From: Methylohalomonas lacus
Lineage (GTDB): Bacteria > Pseudomonadota > Gammaproteobacteria > Methylohalomonadales > Methylohalomonadaceae
DNA length: 64,000 bases
NCBI RefSeq assembly: GCF_024808875.1
Contig: NZ_JANUCT010000013.1
Location: 25,704-89,703, forward strand
Reading direction: 5' to 3'
The notes beneath the pieces were generated by a model. It saw only the letters and a list, made by a program, of their open reading frames with translations. It did no database searches and was not told the origin of the DNA. Made by a program: the position numbers and the translations under genes. Positions 35,468 through 45,467 of this stretch are shown here, one piece after another (position 1 is the first letter of the stretch; the number at the start of each line of letters is the position of its first letter).

Positions 35468-36276
35468 ACGGGGTACTGCGTCAGCTGCCGCTGGCCATTC
35501 TCGCCGCCTGGTCGCTGGCCGCCTTGCTGGCGCCGTGGTTGCCGCTGGCGCCGGACCAGATCGGCTTGGCGCGCATCCTGGAGATTCCGCAACCGGCCGC
35601 CTGGCTGGGGTATGATGATCTCGGCCGGCCGGTGCTGGACCGCCTGATCGTGGGCGCGCGCACTTCGTTTATCGTCGCTGCTGCAGTGGTGTTTCTGTCG
35701 CTGCTGGTTGGTACGACGATTGGCCTGTTCAGTGCATGGTTCGGCGGCTGGTTCGACCGCGTCATCGTCTTCATCACCGACGTGTTCCTGGCGTTTCCCG
35801 GCATTCTGCTGGCGATCGCGCTGGCGGCGGTACTCGGCCCGGGCATCAGCAACGCCGTATTCGCGCTGGCGGCGGTTGGCTGGGTTGGCTTCGCACGCCT
35901 GGCCCGTGCCCAGGCGTTGTCGGTAAAAACCCTGGATCACGTGACTGCGGCGCGGTCGCTGGGCAGCGGCCACTGGGTGATCGCGCGTCGCCATATCCTG
36001 CCGCTGGTGCTGAGTCCGCTGATCGTTCAGGCGACCTTCGAGCTGGCCGGGGTGGTGATCGCCGAGGCAACGCTGTCGTTTCTCGGTCTCGGCGTACAGC
36101 CGCCCGAGGCTTCGCTGGGGGCGATGATCCGCGACGGCACCCGGTATATGCTGGTCGCGCCCCATATGGTGGTCGCACCGGGACTGGCGGTGTTCATCAT
36201 CGTGCTGAGCGTCAACCTGCTCGGCGATCGCTTGCGCGATCGCATGGACGTGCGGTTTGACGATCACAAACAATGA
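35464..36276 (+). CDS. Peptide ABC transporter permease, DppC type
   Basis: 270 residues, six membrane segments. DppC features: LGYDDLGRPVLDRLIVGARTS near 50 (GTDxxGRD-like), the EAA loop TAARSLGSGHWVIARRHILP near 160-179, and the C-terminal VVAPGLAVFIIVLSVNLLGD with RLRDRMD. The N-terminal region is shorter than in some DppC proteins. No ATP-binding gene follows; the next gene is nagZ, 17 bases on, so the transporter must borrow ATPases from elsewhere or share a system. Confidence 0.9.
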   Translation: MNGVLRQLPLAILAAWSLAALLAPWLPLAPDQIGLARILEIPQPAAWLGYDDLGRPVLDRLIVGARTSFIVAAAVVFLSLLVGTTIGLFSAWFGGWFDRVIVFITDVFLAFPGILLAIALAAVLGPGISNAVFALAAVGWVGFARLARAQALSVKTLDHVTAARSLGSGHWVIARRHILPLVLSPLIVQATFELAGVVIAEATLSFLGLGVQPPEASLGAMIRDGTRYMLVAPHMVVAPGLAVFIIVLSVNLLGDRLRDRMDVRFDDHKQ

Positions 36277-36293
36277 CACGGAGACAAGCTGAC

Positions 36294-37352
36294 ATGGCGC
36301 TGGGACCGGTGATGCTCGATCTGCGCGGCAGCCGCATCGAGGCCGACGAATACGAACTGCTGCGGCATCCGGCCACTGGCGGTGTCATCCTGTTTGCGCG
36401 CAATTTTGAATCGGTGGCCCAGCTGGAAGCGCTGGTGCATGAAATCCATGATCTGCGCGAACCGCACCTGCTGGTTGCCGTCGACCACGAGGGTGGTCGG
36501 GTACAGCGCTTCCATGGTGAATTCACGCGCCTGCCGCCCTGCGGTCTGTTCGGCCGGGTTTACGATCGCGGCAAAGAACACGGTCTGGCGCTGGCGGATC
36601 GCGCCGGCTGGTTGATGGCGGCCGAATTACGCGGTGTCGGCATCGATTTCAGTTTTGCCCCGGTGCTGGACATCGACAAGGGGGTCAGCGAGGTTATTGG
36701 TGATCGCGCGTTTCATCGTGATGTAGACAGCGTCATGCAGCTGGCGCGGCGCTACATGGACGGCATGCTGCGCGCCGGCATGGCGGCGGTCGGCAAGCAT
36801 TTTCCCGGCCACGGCTCTGTAGCTGCCGATTCGCATCACGAGCTACCGGTCGATGAGCGCCGCTTCGAGGACATTCTCATGGAAGACCTGCGCGTATTCC
36901 GCTACCTGATCGACAATCACCTGGCCGCCATCATGCCGGCACACGTGGTCTATCCGCTGGTGGACGACCGGCCGGCCGGATTTTCGCGTGTCTGGTTGCA
37001 GGATGTGCTGCGTGAACAGCTTGGTTTTCAGGGCGCGATCTTCAGTGACGACCTCGGCATGAGCGGTGCCGCGGTGGCCGGCGATATGGCGGCGCGTGCC
37101 GACGCCGCGCTGGCGGCCGGTTGCGACATGCTGCTCGTCTGTAACAACCAGGCCGGTGCTGCGGCCGTACTCGAGCATGTCAAGACCGCGCCGCCGCCGG
37201 CGACCCAGGCGCGTCTGATGCGCATGCAAGGCCGGCGTGCGCCCGCACTGGCAGAACTGCAGCAGCTGGAACAGTGGCGCACGCTGGCAGCCGAGATCGG
37301 TACGCTGGACCGGACGCCGGAACTGGACCTGGATAATGACCAGCTTGTATAG
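36294..37352 (+). CDS. nagZ: beta-N-acetylhexosaminidase NagZ
   Basis: 352 residues from the ATG at 36294. This start is preferred over 36273 because GGAG lies at a good distance and the protein then begins MALGPVMLDLRG, like E. coli NagZ. A cytoplasmic GH3 enzyme that removes GlcNAc from anhydro-muropeptides in cell-wall recycling. Motifs: AVDHEGGRVQRF near 62-73, KHFPGHGSVAADSHHE near 168-183 (with the mobile catalytic Asp-His loop) and IFSDDLGMSGA with the nucleophile near 252. Directly downstream of a peptide permease pair. Confidence 0.94.
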   Translation: MALGPVMLDLRGSRIEADEYELLRHPATGGVILFARNFESVAQLEALVHEIHDLREPHLLVAVDHEGGRVQRFHGEFTRLPPCGLFGRVYDRGKEHGLALADRAGWLMAAELRGVGIDFSFAPVLDIDKGVSEVIGDRAFHRDVDSVMQLARRYMDGMLRAGMAAVGKHFPGHGSVAADSHHELPVDERRFEDILMEDLRVFRYLIDNHLAAIMPAHVVYPLVDDRPAGFSRVWLQDVLREQLGFQGAIFSDDLGMSGAAVAGDMAARADAALAAGCDMLLVCNNQAGAAAVLEHVKTAPPPATQARLMRMQGRRAPALAELQQLEQWRTLAAEIGTLDRTPELDLDNDQLV

Positions 37353-38247
37353 AATGATCGCCGTCCTGTTGCTGGCACTGTTGGCGGCGCCAGCCGCCGC
37401 CTACGAATGCCAGCCGCTGGAGTTGCGCGAGCCGGCCGCGGCGGTGGATATTCGCCACGACCGCGGCCTGCTCTGGCGCATCAGCAAGCCGGGTTCGGCA
37501 ACCAGCTACCTGTACGGTACCATCCACGTTTCCGATCCGGAGATTACCGATCTGCCGGAGCCGGTCCTCGCGGCGCTGGCAGATGCCAGCCATTTTGTCA
37601 TGGAAGCGGAACTCGACGGTCCGGCGATGCTCGGTTTTGCCCAGCAGATGTTCTATAGCGACGGCCGGCGTCTGAGTGAGCAACTCGATGACGATCTGTA
37701 CACACGCGCCGAGGATTTGCTCGGCCGGCACGGTGTTCCGCCGCTGGCGGCGCAGTCGCTGAAACCCTGGGCGGCATTCATGACCCTGAATATGCCGCCG
37801 GACAATGGTCTGCCGCTGGATCTCGTCCTGATGGAAAAGGCCGAACAGCGCGGCATGAGTGTGCGCGGTCTCGAGACCATGGAAGAGCAGCTGGCAGTGT
37901 TTGCTGACCTCGACGAGTCAGCCCAGCTGCGGCTGCTGGTCGATACACTGTGTCATTACGAGGATCTGCAGCGCGATATGGCGCAAATGAAGACGCTCTA
38001 CCGGCAGCGTGATCTGGCGGGCCTGTTCAGGTATCACAACAAATACAATCTGCAGGATCGGGCGGTGTATAAACAACTCATGCAGCGGCTGTTATGGGAT
38101 CGCAATCGTGTCATGGCTCAACGGATCGCCGCGATCATCGCGGAAGATGATGCCTTTGTTGCGATTGGTGCGATGCATCTGCCGGGCGCAGAGGGCGTGC
38201 TGACACTGCTCGAGAACGCGGGCTTCAAGGTCCAGATGGTGTACTGA
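37336..38247 (+). CDS. TraB/GumN family exported protein
   Basis: 303 residues from the ATG at 37336, overlapping nagZ by 17 bases; a start at 37354 is also possible. Signal peptide MTSLYRMIAVLLLALLAAPA. The family signature is visible at both ends: SYLYGTIHVSDPEITDLPEP near 57-76 with the GxxH-type motif, and AIGAMHLPGAEGVLTLLENA with GFKV at the C-terminus. Members are proposed metal-dependent hydrolases or proteases; the function here is unproven. Confidence 0.85.
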   Translation: MTSLYRMIAVLLLALLAAPAAAYECQPLELREPAAAVDIRHDRGLLWRISKPGSATSYLYGTIHVSDPEITDLPEPVLAALADASHFVMEAELDGPAMLGFAQQMFYSDGRRLSEQLDDDLYTRAEDLLGRHGVPPLAAQSLKPWAAFMTLNMPPDNGLPLDLVLMEKAEQRGMSVRGLETMEEQLAVFADLDESAQLRLLVDTLCHYEDLQRDMAQMKTLYRQRDLAGLFRYHNKYNLQDRAVYKQLMQRLLWDRNRVMAQRIAAIIAEDDAFVAIGAMHLPGAEGVLTLLENAGFKVQMVY

Positions 38248-38249
38248 CA

Positions 38250-39509
38250 ATGAATGAACTCTGGCAGCAATTCAAACCATTCATGGTTGAGACCAGCAAG
38301 TTACTCAACACGGATCCCTGGATCATTCAGGTATTCATCGTCGTTCTACTGACCGTCACGGTCAGCTTTTTTGAACGGCGGTTTCTTGAAATGCTGCACA
38401 AGCGACTGGGTCGTACTGACACGCAGTGGGACGATGCGCTGGTCAGTGCGCTGTACAAGCCGCTGTCCCTGCTGATTTACGTCATCGGTCTCGGTTTCGC
38501 CATGGATATCATATTCAAGGAAACCGATGCCGAAATCTTCAGTGCCGTCGGTCCCGTCCGGGATGTTCTGGTGGTATTCTGCGTCGCCTGGTTCGCGACG
38601 CGCTTTGTTACAAGAGCGGCCGAGAATTATATCAACAGCCGGCATACCCGCGGCGACTATTACGACCGCACGGCCGTCGATGCCATCGCCAAGCTGTTGC
38701 GTATCTCTATCATCATCACCGCCGGCCTGGTGGTATTGCAGACGCTGGGCTATTCCATCTCCGGTGTCCTCGCCTTTGGCGGTATCGGCGGTATCGCAGT
38801 CGGTTTTGCCGCCAAGGACATGCTGGCGAACTTCTTCGGCGGCATGATGGTGTACCTGGATCGGCCATTTTCGGTGGGTGACTGGGTGCGTTCGCCGGAT
38901 CGCGATATCGAGGGCACGGTCGAGGAGATCGGCTGGCGACTGACACGCATCCGCACGTTCGACAAGCGGCCGCTGTATGTGCCGAACTACGTATTCAATC
39001 AGGTTGCCCTGGAAAATCCGTCGCGCATGCTGAATCGCCGCATCAAGGAAACGGTCGGCTTGCGTTATGACGATGCCGCCAAGGTTGGCACGATCGCCGC
39101 GGCGATTCGCGAAATGATCAATAACCATGAAGATATCGATACCGACCAGACCATGATCGTGAATTTCGATACCTTTGCTGACTCGTCACTGAATATCATG
39201 GTTTATACCTTCACCAAAACCTGCAACTGGATCGAGTATCACCGGGTGAAGGAGGACGTACTGCTGAAGATCATCGATATCGTCGAACAGCACGGCGCCG
39301 AGTGCGCGTTCCCGACCACGACACTGCACGTGCCTGAACCGGTGCATGTGGACGCCGATGACAGGACACAGAGTCAGAGCCGTGACGACAATGCCGGCGG
39401 TGCGGCACAGAATCGGCAGGCCACGTCCAGGCGCGATGCCTCTTCCGACGCATCCAGCAAACCGTCCCAGGAAGTCACCTATGGTGACATGGACGGTGAG
39501 GGTGAATAG
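38250..39509 (+). CDS. Mechanosensitive channel of the MscS family
   Basis: 419 residues. Five or so membrane segments; the pore helix and the start of the beta domain are conserved: ISGVLAFGGIGGIAVGFAAK (170-189), then DMLANFFGGMMVYLDRPFSV and GDWVRS. The cytoplasmic vestibule follows (GTVEEIGWRLTRIRTFDKRP, then YVPNYVFNQ). The last 60 residues are a hydrophilic, Asp/Ser/Gln-rich tail. It releases solutes on hypo-osmotic shock. It starts two bases after the TraB/GumN stop. Confidence 0.92.
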   Translation: MNELWQQFKPFMVETSKLLNTDPWIIQVFIVVLLTVTVSFFERRFLEMLHKRLGRTDTQWDDALVSALYKPLSLLIYVIGLGFAMDIIFKETDAEIFSAVGPVRDVLVVFCVAWFATRFVTRAAENYINSRHTRGDYYDRTAVDAIAKLLRISIIITAGLVVLQTLGYSISGVLAFGGIGGIAVGFAAKDMLANFFGGMMVYLDRPFSVGDWVRSPDRDIEGTVEEIGWRLTRIRTFDKRPLYVPNYVFNQVALENPSRMLNRRIKETVGLRYDDAAKVGTIAAAIREMINNHEDIDTDQTMIVNFDTFADSSLNIMVYTFTKTCNWIEYHRVKEDVLLKIIDIVEQHGAECAFPTTTLHVPEPVHVDADDRTQSQSRDDNAGGAAQNRQATSRRDASSDASSKPSQEVTYGDMDGEGE

Positions 39510-39549
39510 CGTGACATTCTTTGCCTGTGCCCGGCGCTGACGGTAAGCT

Positions 39550-40392
39550 ATGTATATGAAGCTGGAATTCACCAAGATGCAGGGTATCGGCAACGATTTT
39601 GTCGTGCTTGATGGTCGGCGGCAAAGCCTGCAACTCGACAGTGACTGCCTGCAGCAGATCGCTGATCGCCGTTTTGGTGTCGGCTGTGATCAAATCCTGG
39701 TGCTGGAAAAGTCGAATTTGCCGGATGTTGATGTCCGCTACCGGATTTTTAACGCCGATGGCAGCGAAGTTGAACAATGCGGCAACGGTGCCCGTTGTAT
39801 TGCCCGGTATCTGCACAGCAATGGTCTGGAGCACAAGACCGAGATCGTTGCCGAGACGGCGGCTGGCCCGATAACGCTGTATATCGAACTCGATGACCTG
39901 GTGCGGGTGAATATGGGCGTGCCGCGTTTTGCTCCGGCGGATATTCCACTGGCAGTGGCAGAACAGGCCGACAGCTACAACCTGTCGCTGGAGCAGGGCG
40001 AATTCCCGTTCCGGGCCGTGTCCATGGGCAACCCGCATGCGGTACTGGAAAGCGGCGATGTCGACACCGTGCCGATCAGTGTCATCGCGCCCATGATTCA
40101 GGCACATCCACTGTTTCCGGCAGGGATTAATGTCGGCTTCATGCAGATCGAGGATCGCGAACACATCCGCCTGCGCGTCTATGAACGCGGTGCCGGTGAG
40201 ACGCTGGCCTGTGGCAGTGGCGCGTGCGCGGCGGTGGTCTGCGGCATCAGCGCCGGCTTGCTGGACGATTGCGTCAATGTCGATCTGCCCGGCGGCCGAC
40301 TGCAAATTCAATGGGCCGGTGACGACAATCCGGTATGGATGACCGGGCCGGCCGAATTCGTTTTTCAGGGCACACTCGAATTACAGACCTGA
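39550..40392 (+). CDS. dapF: Diaminopimelate epimerase
   Basis: 280 residues. It interconverts LL- and meso-diaminopimelate for lysine and peptidoglycan synthesis. Both catalytic cysteines are present: C77 in EQCGNGARC and C221 in ETLACGSGAC. KMQGIGNDFVVLDG near the start is diagnostic. An ATG at 39556 fits the family equally well (start MKLEFTKM). Followed by DUF484 and xerC, the order known from E. coli and Pseudomonas. Confidence 0.96.
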   Translation: MYMKLEFTKMQGIGNDFVVLDGRRQSLQLDSDCLQQIADRRFGVGCDQILVLEKSNLPDVDVRYRIFNADGSEVEQCGNGARCIARYLHSNGLEHKTEIVAETAAGPITLYIELDDLVRVNMGVPRFAPADIPLAVAEQADSYNLSLEQGEFPFRAVSMGNPHAVLESGDVDTVPISVIAPMIQAHPLFPAGINVGFMQIEDREHIRLRVYERGAGETLACGSGACAAVVCGISAGLLDDCVNVDLPGGRLQIQWAGDDNPVWMTGPAEFVFQGTLELQT

Positions 40393-40399
40393 CGTTTTT

Positions 40400-41104
40400 A
40401 TGACCGATGACAATAACAAGGCCAATACTGTGACAGCCTCGCCGCAAACCGTCGCCGAGTTCCTGCGCGAGAATCCCGGTTTTTTCAACGAACACCCGGA
40501 ATTGCTTGAGCAGCTGCAGATCCCGCATCCCAGCGGCGAAGCGGTATCGCTGGTCGAACGGCAGATGAGTCTGCTGCGCGAGCAGAATGCGCGCACCCGG
40601 CAGAAGCTCGACAACCTGATCGATATCGCCCGCGCCAACGAGGAACTGGCGCGGCGTATGCACATGCTGGCACTGACGCTGATGGACGCACAGCAGCCGC
40701 AGGAAATCTTCAACACACTTTACGACAGCCTGCGCAAGAATTTTGCCGCGGATTTTGTCACCGTCTGCCTGTTCTCCGAAGCCGCCGGGCTGGAAGAAGC
40801 GATACCGGCGGAGTTTGCCGGCGAGGAGACGCAGGGCATGACCTTGTTCAAGTCCGTGATCGCCGGTGGCACGCCGCAATGCGGCGCGCTGGAAGCGGCG
40901 CAGTGGTCGTACCTGTTCGGCGATGCCGGCGAAACCATCGCCTCCGGCGTGATCGTGCCGTTGCACGGCGACAGCTGGGGTGGCGTCATGGCCATCGGCA
41001 GTTGCGATGCCGAACGTTTTCATCCGGGCATGGGCGTTGAATTGTTGTCCAACCTGGGCGAGATTCTGAGCATCATTCTCAAACCCTGGGTGGCATTACG
41101 CTGA
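40400..41104 (+). CDS. DUF484 (GAF-like) family protein
   Basis: 234 residues. An N-terminal helical segment (VAEFLRENPGFFNEHPELLE, with LQIPHPSGEAVSLVERQM) leads to a coiled coil (LREQNARTRQKLDNLIDIAR) and a GAF-like domain. This is the DUF484 protein always found between dapF and xerC in gammaproteobacteria; its role is not established. The gene is 7 bases after dapF, so it is in the same operon. Confidence 0.92.
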   Translation: MTDDNNKANTVTASPQTVAEFLRENPGFFNEHPELLEQLQIPHPSGEAVSLVERQMSLLREQNARTRQKLDNLIDIARANEELARRMHMLALTLMDAQQPQEIFNTLYDSLRKNFAADFVTVCLFSEAAGLEEAIPAEFAGEETQGMTLFKSVIAGGTPQCGALEAAQWSYLFGDAGETIASGVIVPLHGDSWGGVMAIGSCDAERFHPGMGVELLSNLGEILSIILKPWVALR

Positions 41105-41148
41105 ACCAGGCGTATAACGACTGTACCGGAATGGTCGGCTGAGGATAT

Positions 41149-42045
41149 ATGCAGGCGACGGCAAATCAACTGGTCGAGGCCTACCAGGCGCATATCCAGC
41201 ACCTGGCCGAACAGACGCGGCGCAATTACCGCCGCGACCTGGCGCTGTTCTGCGCCTACTGTGACAGTGCCGGTATCGATCGCTGGCAGGACCTCGATGT
41301 TCACGCCGTGCGCGCTTTCGTGACCCGCCGTCATCGCCAGGGCATCAGCGGCCGCAGCCTGGCGCGCAACCTGTCGTCACTGCGCTCGTTCGTGCGCTTC
41401 CTCATCGACCGCGGTGTGCTCAAACATGATCCGACTCAGGGGCTGCAGTTGCCGCGTTCGCCGCGTAAACTGCCGGCCACCCTGGATGCCGATCAGGCGC
41501 GGCGACTGGTGGCCATCGACGGCGACGACGTACTAACGCGACGCGATCGCGCCATCCTCGAACTGTTCTATTCCTCCGGACTGCGGCTGGCCGAACTGGC
41601 GACCCTGGATGCCAACCTCGATCTCGGCGATGCCCTGATCCGGGTGACCGGCAAGGGCAACCGGCAACGCAGCATACCGGTCGGCCGCCACGCGCTGACG
41701 GCGCTCAGGGCGTGGCTGGCGGTACGCGCCGACTGGGCGGCGCTGGATGAACAGGCGCTGTTCGTCAGCCAGCGCGGCCGGCGTCTGAGTCGCCGCGCCA
41801 TCGAGCAGCGCGTTCACCACTGGGCCGTGCGCCAGGGTTTGCCGGTGGACGTACATCCGCACATGCTGCGGCACTCGTTCGCCAGTCACCTGCTTGAGTC
41901 CAGCGGTGACCTGCGCGCGGTGCAGGAATTGCTCGGCCATGCCAATATCGGCACTACCCAGATCTATACGCATCTCGATTTCCAGCACCTGGCACGCGTC
42001 TACGACGGCGCCCATCCGCGCGCCCGGCGCAAGCGGGAATCGTGA
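41149..42045 (+). CDS. xerC: Site-specific tyrosine recombinase XerC
   Basis: 298 residues. With XerD it resolves chromosome dimers at dif. The SAM-like N-terminal DNA-binding domain covers 1-100. Catalytic residues: R146 (SGLRLAEL), K169 (GKGNRQRS), H238 and R241 (HPHMLRHSF), H264 (LGHANIG) and Y273 (TQIYTHL). Its place after dapF and DUF484 favours XerC over XerD or an integrase. The yigB-type gene that often follows is missing; hslV comes next after 231 bases. Confidence 0.94.
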   Translation: MQATANQLVEAYQAHIQHLAEQTRRNYRRDLALFCAYCDSAGIDRWQDLDVHAVRAFVTRRHRQGISGRSLARNLSSLRSFVRFLIDRGVLKHDPTQGLQLPRSPRKLPATLDADQARRLVAIDGDDVLTRRDRAILELFYSSGLRLAELATLDANLDLGDALIRVTGKGNRQRSIPVGRHALTALRAWLAVRADWAALDEQALFVSQRGRRLSRRAIEQRVHHWAVRQGLPVDVHPHMLRHSFASHLLESSGDLRAVQELLGHANIGTTQIYTHLDFQHLARVYDGAHPRARRKRES

Positions 42046-42208
42046 ACCGCCAGCCGGGGAACTAAACCGCTGTATGCCGTTCGCACGGTTACGCCCAGCG
42101 ACCAGGTACACGGGCGCCGCGCCAGCGCTCGGCATCGTGTAAAATGGCCGGATATTGACAGGGATGCCCCGCACGTCGCTCGAATACGTGCGTGCATCGG
42201 GTCTGCGG

Positions 42209-42236
42209 CCTGAAATAAAGCGCAGGATGCGCATTT
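42209..42236 (+). promoter_or_regulatory. Possible heat-shock (sigma-32) promoter for hslVU
   Basis: CCTGAAA (42209-42215), a 13-base spacer and GCGCATTT (42229-42236), against the consensus CTTGAAA and CCCCATNT. It lies 41 bases before the hslV start, in the gap after xerC. hslVU is a sigma-32 operon in E. coli, so the position makes sense; the -10 match is imperfect. Confidence 0.4.
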
Positions 42237-42276
42237 TTCAGCAATCTATTCCAAATTCGAACCGAGTTGTAATACT

Positions 42277-42822
42277 GTGAAACAACCCCACGCGACAACA
42301 ATCCTGTCGGTGCGCCGCGGCAACGCGGTGGCGCTCGGCGGCGATGGCCAGGTTTCCCTGGGCGACACCGTAATGAAGGGCAATGCCCGCAAGATCCGGC
42401 GCCTATACCACGACAAGGTACTGGCCGGTTTCGCCGGCGGTACTGCCGATGCCTTCACGCTGTTTGAGCGTTTCGAGGGCAAGCTGGAAAAACACCAGGG
42501 CCAGTTGACCCGTTCCGCCGTGGAGCTGGCCAAGGACTGGCGTACCGATCGCATGCTGCGGCGGCTCGAGGCGATGCTTTGCGTCGCCGACGCGACCACA
42601 TCGTTGATCATCTCCGGTAACGGCGATGTCATCGAGCCGGAAGACAACATCATGTCCATCGGATCCGGCAGTGGTTATGCACTGGCCGCGGCGCGCGCGT
42701 TGCTGAATCATACCGAGCTTGATGCAGCCGGCATTACCGAGACGGCGCTGAACATCGCCGCCGACATCTGCATCTATACCAATCATGAATTGACGATCGA
42801 GCGTCTCGACGGCCAGGCGTAA
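42277..42822 (+). CDS. hslV: ATP-dependent protease subunit HslV
   Basis: 181 residues, the proteasome-like peptidase of the HslUV complex. The leader MKQPHA is removed so that the Thr of TTILSVRRG becomes the N-terminal nucleophile. [20 protein letters not shown] near 21-40, [20 protein letters not shown] near 50-69 and [14 protein letters not shown] near 129 are conserved. GTG start. hslU follows after 49 bases. Confidence 0.96.
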   Translation: MKQPHATTILSVRRGNAVALGGDGQVSLGDTVMKGNARKIRRLYHDKVLAGFAGGTADAFTLFERFEGKLEKHQGQLTRSAVELAKDWRTDRMLRRLEAMLCVADATTSLIISGNGDVIEPEDNIMSIGSGSGYALAAARALLNHTELDAAGITETALNIAADICIYTNHELTIERLDGQA

Positions 42823-42871
42823 GCCGGTCTGTCGCAGTCACGTCTCGTTCCAGCAGGATGTAATAGACCCT

Positions 42872-44212
42872 ATGAAGGAATTGACCCCGCAACGTATTGT
42901 CAGTGAACTCGACCGGCATATCATCGGCCAGGATGCCGCCAAGCGCGCCGTGTCCATCGCCCTGCGCAACCGCTGGCGCCGCAGCCAGGTCGATGAACCG
43001 CTGCGCAGCGAGATCACGCCGAAAAACATTCTGATGATCGGCCCGACCGGTGTTGGCAAGACCGAGATCGCCCGGCGTCTGGCCAAGCTGGCGCAGGCAC
43101 CATTCATCAAGGTCGAGGCCTCGAAGTTTACCGAGGTGGGCTACGTCGGCCGCGATGTTGAATCGATCATCCGCGACCTGGTCGACGCGGCGGCGAAGAT
43201 GACCCGCGAGACGGAAATGGAAAAAGTGCGCGACAGCGCCTGCGAGGCGGCCGAAACGCGCATCCTCGATATCCTGCTACCGCGCGCGCGCAGCTACGGC
43301 AAAGATGTTGACGATACCAGGCAGGAAGCCGACAACAGCCCGGCGCGCGAGCGTTTTCGGGAGAAACTGCAGAATGGGGAACTCGATGACAAGGAGATCG
43401 ACGTCGAACTAAGCGCCCAGCAGATGGGCGTGGAGATCATGGCGCCGCCCGGCATGGAAGAGATGACCAGCCAGCTGCAGCAGATGTTCCAGAATATGGG
43501 CGGCGGCAAGAGCCAGACGCGGCGGCTGAAAGTGAAAGACGCCCTCAAACTGCTGACCGAGGAAGAAGCGGCCAAGCTGGTCAACGAGGAAGACATCAAG
43601 GCGCGTGCCGTGGACAAGGTCGAACAGAGCGGCCTGGTATTCCTCGATGAGATCGACAAGATCACCGGCCGTTCCGAACAGGGCAGTCCGGACGTTTCCC
43701 GCGAGGGCGTGCAGCGCGACCTGTTACCGCTGATCGAGGGCAGCACGGTGTCGACCAAGTACGGCATGGTGCGCACCGACCATATTCTCTTCATTGCCTC
43801 GGGCGCGTTCCACCTGGCCAAACCGGCGGATCTGATCCCGGAACTGCAGGGCCGCCTGCCGATTCGGGTCGAGCTCAATGCTCTGAGCGTGAATGACTTC
43901 GTGCGCATCCTGACCGAACCCAGCGCCGCGCTGACCGAACAGTACGCCGCGTTGCTGGGCACCGAGTCGATCCGGCTCGAGTTTGCCGATGGCGCGATCG
44001 AGCGCATCGCCGAGATCGCCTGGCAGGTCAACGAGAGCACCGAGAACATTGGCGCGCGGCGTCTGCACACGGTCATGGAACGCCTGCTGGAGGATATTTC
44101 CTATCGCGCCAGCGAGTTTGCCGACCAGACCGTGACCATCGACACCGACTACGTCAACGAGCGGCTTGCCGACTTGGCACGGGATGAAGACCTGACCCGT
44201 TACATTCTGTAA
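42872..44212 (+). CDS. hslU: HslUV unfoldase subunit HslU
   Basis: 446 residues, an AAA+ ATPase that unfolds substrates for HslV. Walker [10 protein letters not shown] (57-65), pore loop GYVGRDVES near 90, the I-domain (about 110-240, with the acidic and Met-rich inserted region), Walker [10 protein letters not shown] near 252, sensor motifs and the C-terminal [12 protein letters not shown] that docks in HslV. Complete. Confidence 0.97.
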   Translation: MKELTPQRIVSELDRHIIGQDAAKRAVSIALRNRWRRSQVDEPLRSEITPKNILMIGPTGVGKTEIARRLAKLAQAPFIKVEASKFTEVGYVGRDVESIIRDLVDAAAKMTRETEMEKVRDSACEAAETRILDILLPRARSYGKDVDDTRQEADNSPARERFREKLQNGELDDKEIDVELSAQQMGVEIMAPPGMEEMTSQLQQMFQNMGGGKSQTRRLKVKDALKLLTEEEAAKLVNEEDIKARAVDKVEQSGLVFLDEIDKITGRSEQGSPDVSREGVQRDLLPLIEGSTVSTKYGMVRTDHILFIASGAFHLAKPADLIPELQGRLPIRVELNALSVNDFVRILTEPSAALTEQYAALLGTESIRLEFADGAIERIAEIAWQVNESTENIGARRLHTVMERLLEDISYRASEFADQTVTIDTDYVNERLADLARDEDLTRYIL

Positions 44213-44291
44213 TGGCCGGTCAGGGTGCGATGTGCGCCGGTCTCATCGGCGCCCGTAACATTGAGCGATCGCTTCTGGTATAAGGTGCAGC

Positions 44292-44693
44292 ATGAACGAA
44301 CAAACGAACCAGCCGCACCCGGTCAACATCAAGCTCCACCAGCGCTCGCGCGTGCTGGAGGTGGAGTTCGACGACGGCGCGACCTTCAATCTGCCGTGCG
44401 AATACCTGCGCGTGTATTCGCCATCGGCGGACGTCAAGGGCCATGGCCCGGGGCAGGGTACGCTGCAGGTTGGCAAGGAGCAGGTGAACATCAGCGATAT
44501 CGAGCCGGTCGGTAATTACGCGGTCAAACTGCATTTCGATGACGGCCACAATACCGGCCTGTATAGCTGGCAATATCTGTATGAACTCGGCCGTGACTAT
44601 GACAGTAACTGGCAGTCCTATCTCGACGCCCTGGAAGCCGCGGGCCACCAGCGTCAGGGTAGCCTAGTGCAGACCTACAAGCCGAACAACTGA
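44292..44693 (+). CDS. DUF971 protein (gamma-butyrobetaine hydroxylase N-terminal-like)
   Basis: 133 residues. A small zinc-ribbon-like fold homologous to the N-terminal domain of gamma-butyrobetaine hydroxylase. Conserved parts: LEVEFDDGATFNLPCEYLRV (24-43), the region PSADVKGHGPGQ, and NYAVKLHFDDGHNTGLYSWQ with YLYELG. It commonly follows hslU and precedes ubiE; a role in iron-sulphur or ubiquinone-related metabolism has been suggested only by context. Confidence 0.85.
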   Translation: MNEQTNQPHPVNIKLHQRSRVLEVEFDDGATFNLPCEYLRVYSPSADVKGHGPGQGTLQVGKEQVNISDIEPVGNYAVKLHFDDGHNTGLYSWQYLYELGRDYDSNWQSYLDALEAAGHQRQGSLVQTYKPNN

Positions 44694-44716
44694 TTCAGTA
44701 TCGAAGCAATAGTCTC

Positions 44717-45466
44717 ATGAAGAAAACCGATCCGACCGATTTCGGTTTCAGCCAGGTCTCCGCTGCGGAGAAAACGCAGCGGGTGCGTGCCGTGTTCGAA
44801 TCGGTCGCGTCACGCTACGACCTGATGAACGATTTGATGTCGGTCGGAATGCATCGGCTGTGGAAACGCCAGGCGATTGCCCTGCTCGACGTGCGGCCGC
44901 GCCAGCGTATCCTCGACCTGGCTGCGGGCACCGGCGACTTGACCCGGCTGATCCACGACCGCACTGCCGGTCAGGCGTCAATCATCATGAGCGACATCAA
45001 CGCGGCGATGCTGACACAGGGCCGCGACCGCCTGCTCGATGCCGGCATCACCGCCGGCATCGATTACCTGCAGGCTGATGCCGCAGCGCTGCCGTTTCCG
45101 CCGCTGAGCTTTGATCGCATCTGTATCGCGTTCGGTCTGCGCAACGTGACCGACAAGCCGGCCGCATTGCGCGCCGCCCACGCGGCGCTGCGCTACGGTG
45201 GCCAGTATCTGATCCTGGAGTTTTCCCGCTTGCAGCTGCGCAGCCTGCAGCCGGTCTACGACGCCTACTCGTTTCGCGGTTTACCCTGGCTGGGTCAACG
45301 CATCGCCAATGATGCCGACAGCTACCGTTACCTGGCTGAGTCGATTCGTCGTCACCCGGACCAGCAGACCCTAAGTGATATGCTCTACGCTGCCGGTTTT
45401 ACCCGGGTCGACTGTACCAATCTGGCCGGCGGTATCGTCGCCATTCACCGCGCCTGGAAGCTCTGA
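44717..45466 (+). CDS. ubiE: Demethylmenaquinone/2-methoxy-6-polyprenyl-1,4-benzoquinol C-methyltransferase UbiE
   Basis: 249 residues. A SAM-dependent enzyme for the C-methylation step of ubiquinone (and menaquinone). FGFSQVSAAEKTQRVRAVFE near the start, SVASRYDLMNDLMSVGMHRL near 30-49, SAM loop LDLAAGTGDLTRLI near 64-77, AFGLRNVTDK near 137 and the C-terminal NLAGGIVAIHRAWKL are all typical. Starts the ubiE-ubiJ-ubiB operon. Confidence 0.96.
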   Translation: MKKTDPTDFGFSQVSAAEKTQRVRAVFESVASRYDLMNDLMSVGMHRLWKRQAIALLDVRPRQRILDLAAGTGDLTRLIHDRTAGQASIIMSDINAAMLTQGRDRLLDAGITAGIDYLQADAAALPFPPLSFDRICIAFGLRNVTDKPAALRAAHAALRYGGQYLILEFSRLQLRSLQPVYDAYSFRGLPWLGQRIANDADSYRYLAESIRRHPDQQTLSDMLYAAGFTRVDCTNLAGGIVAIHRAWKL

Positions 45467-45467
45467 T

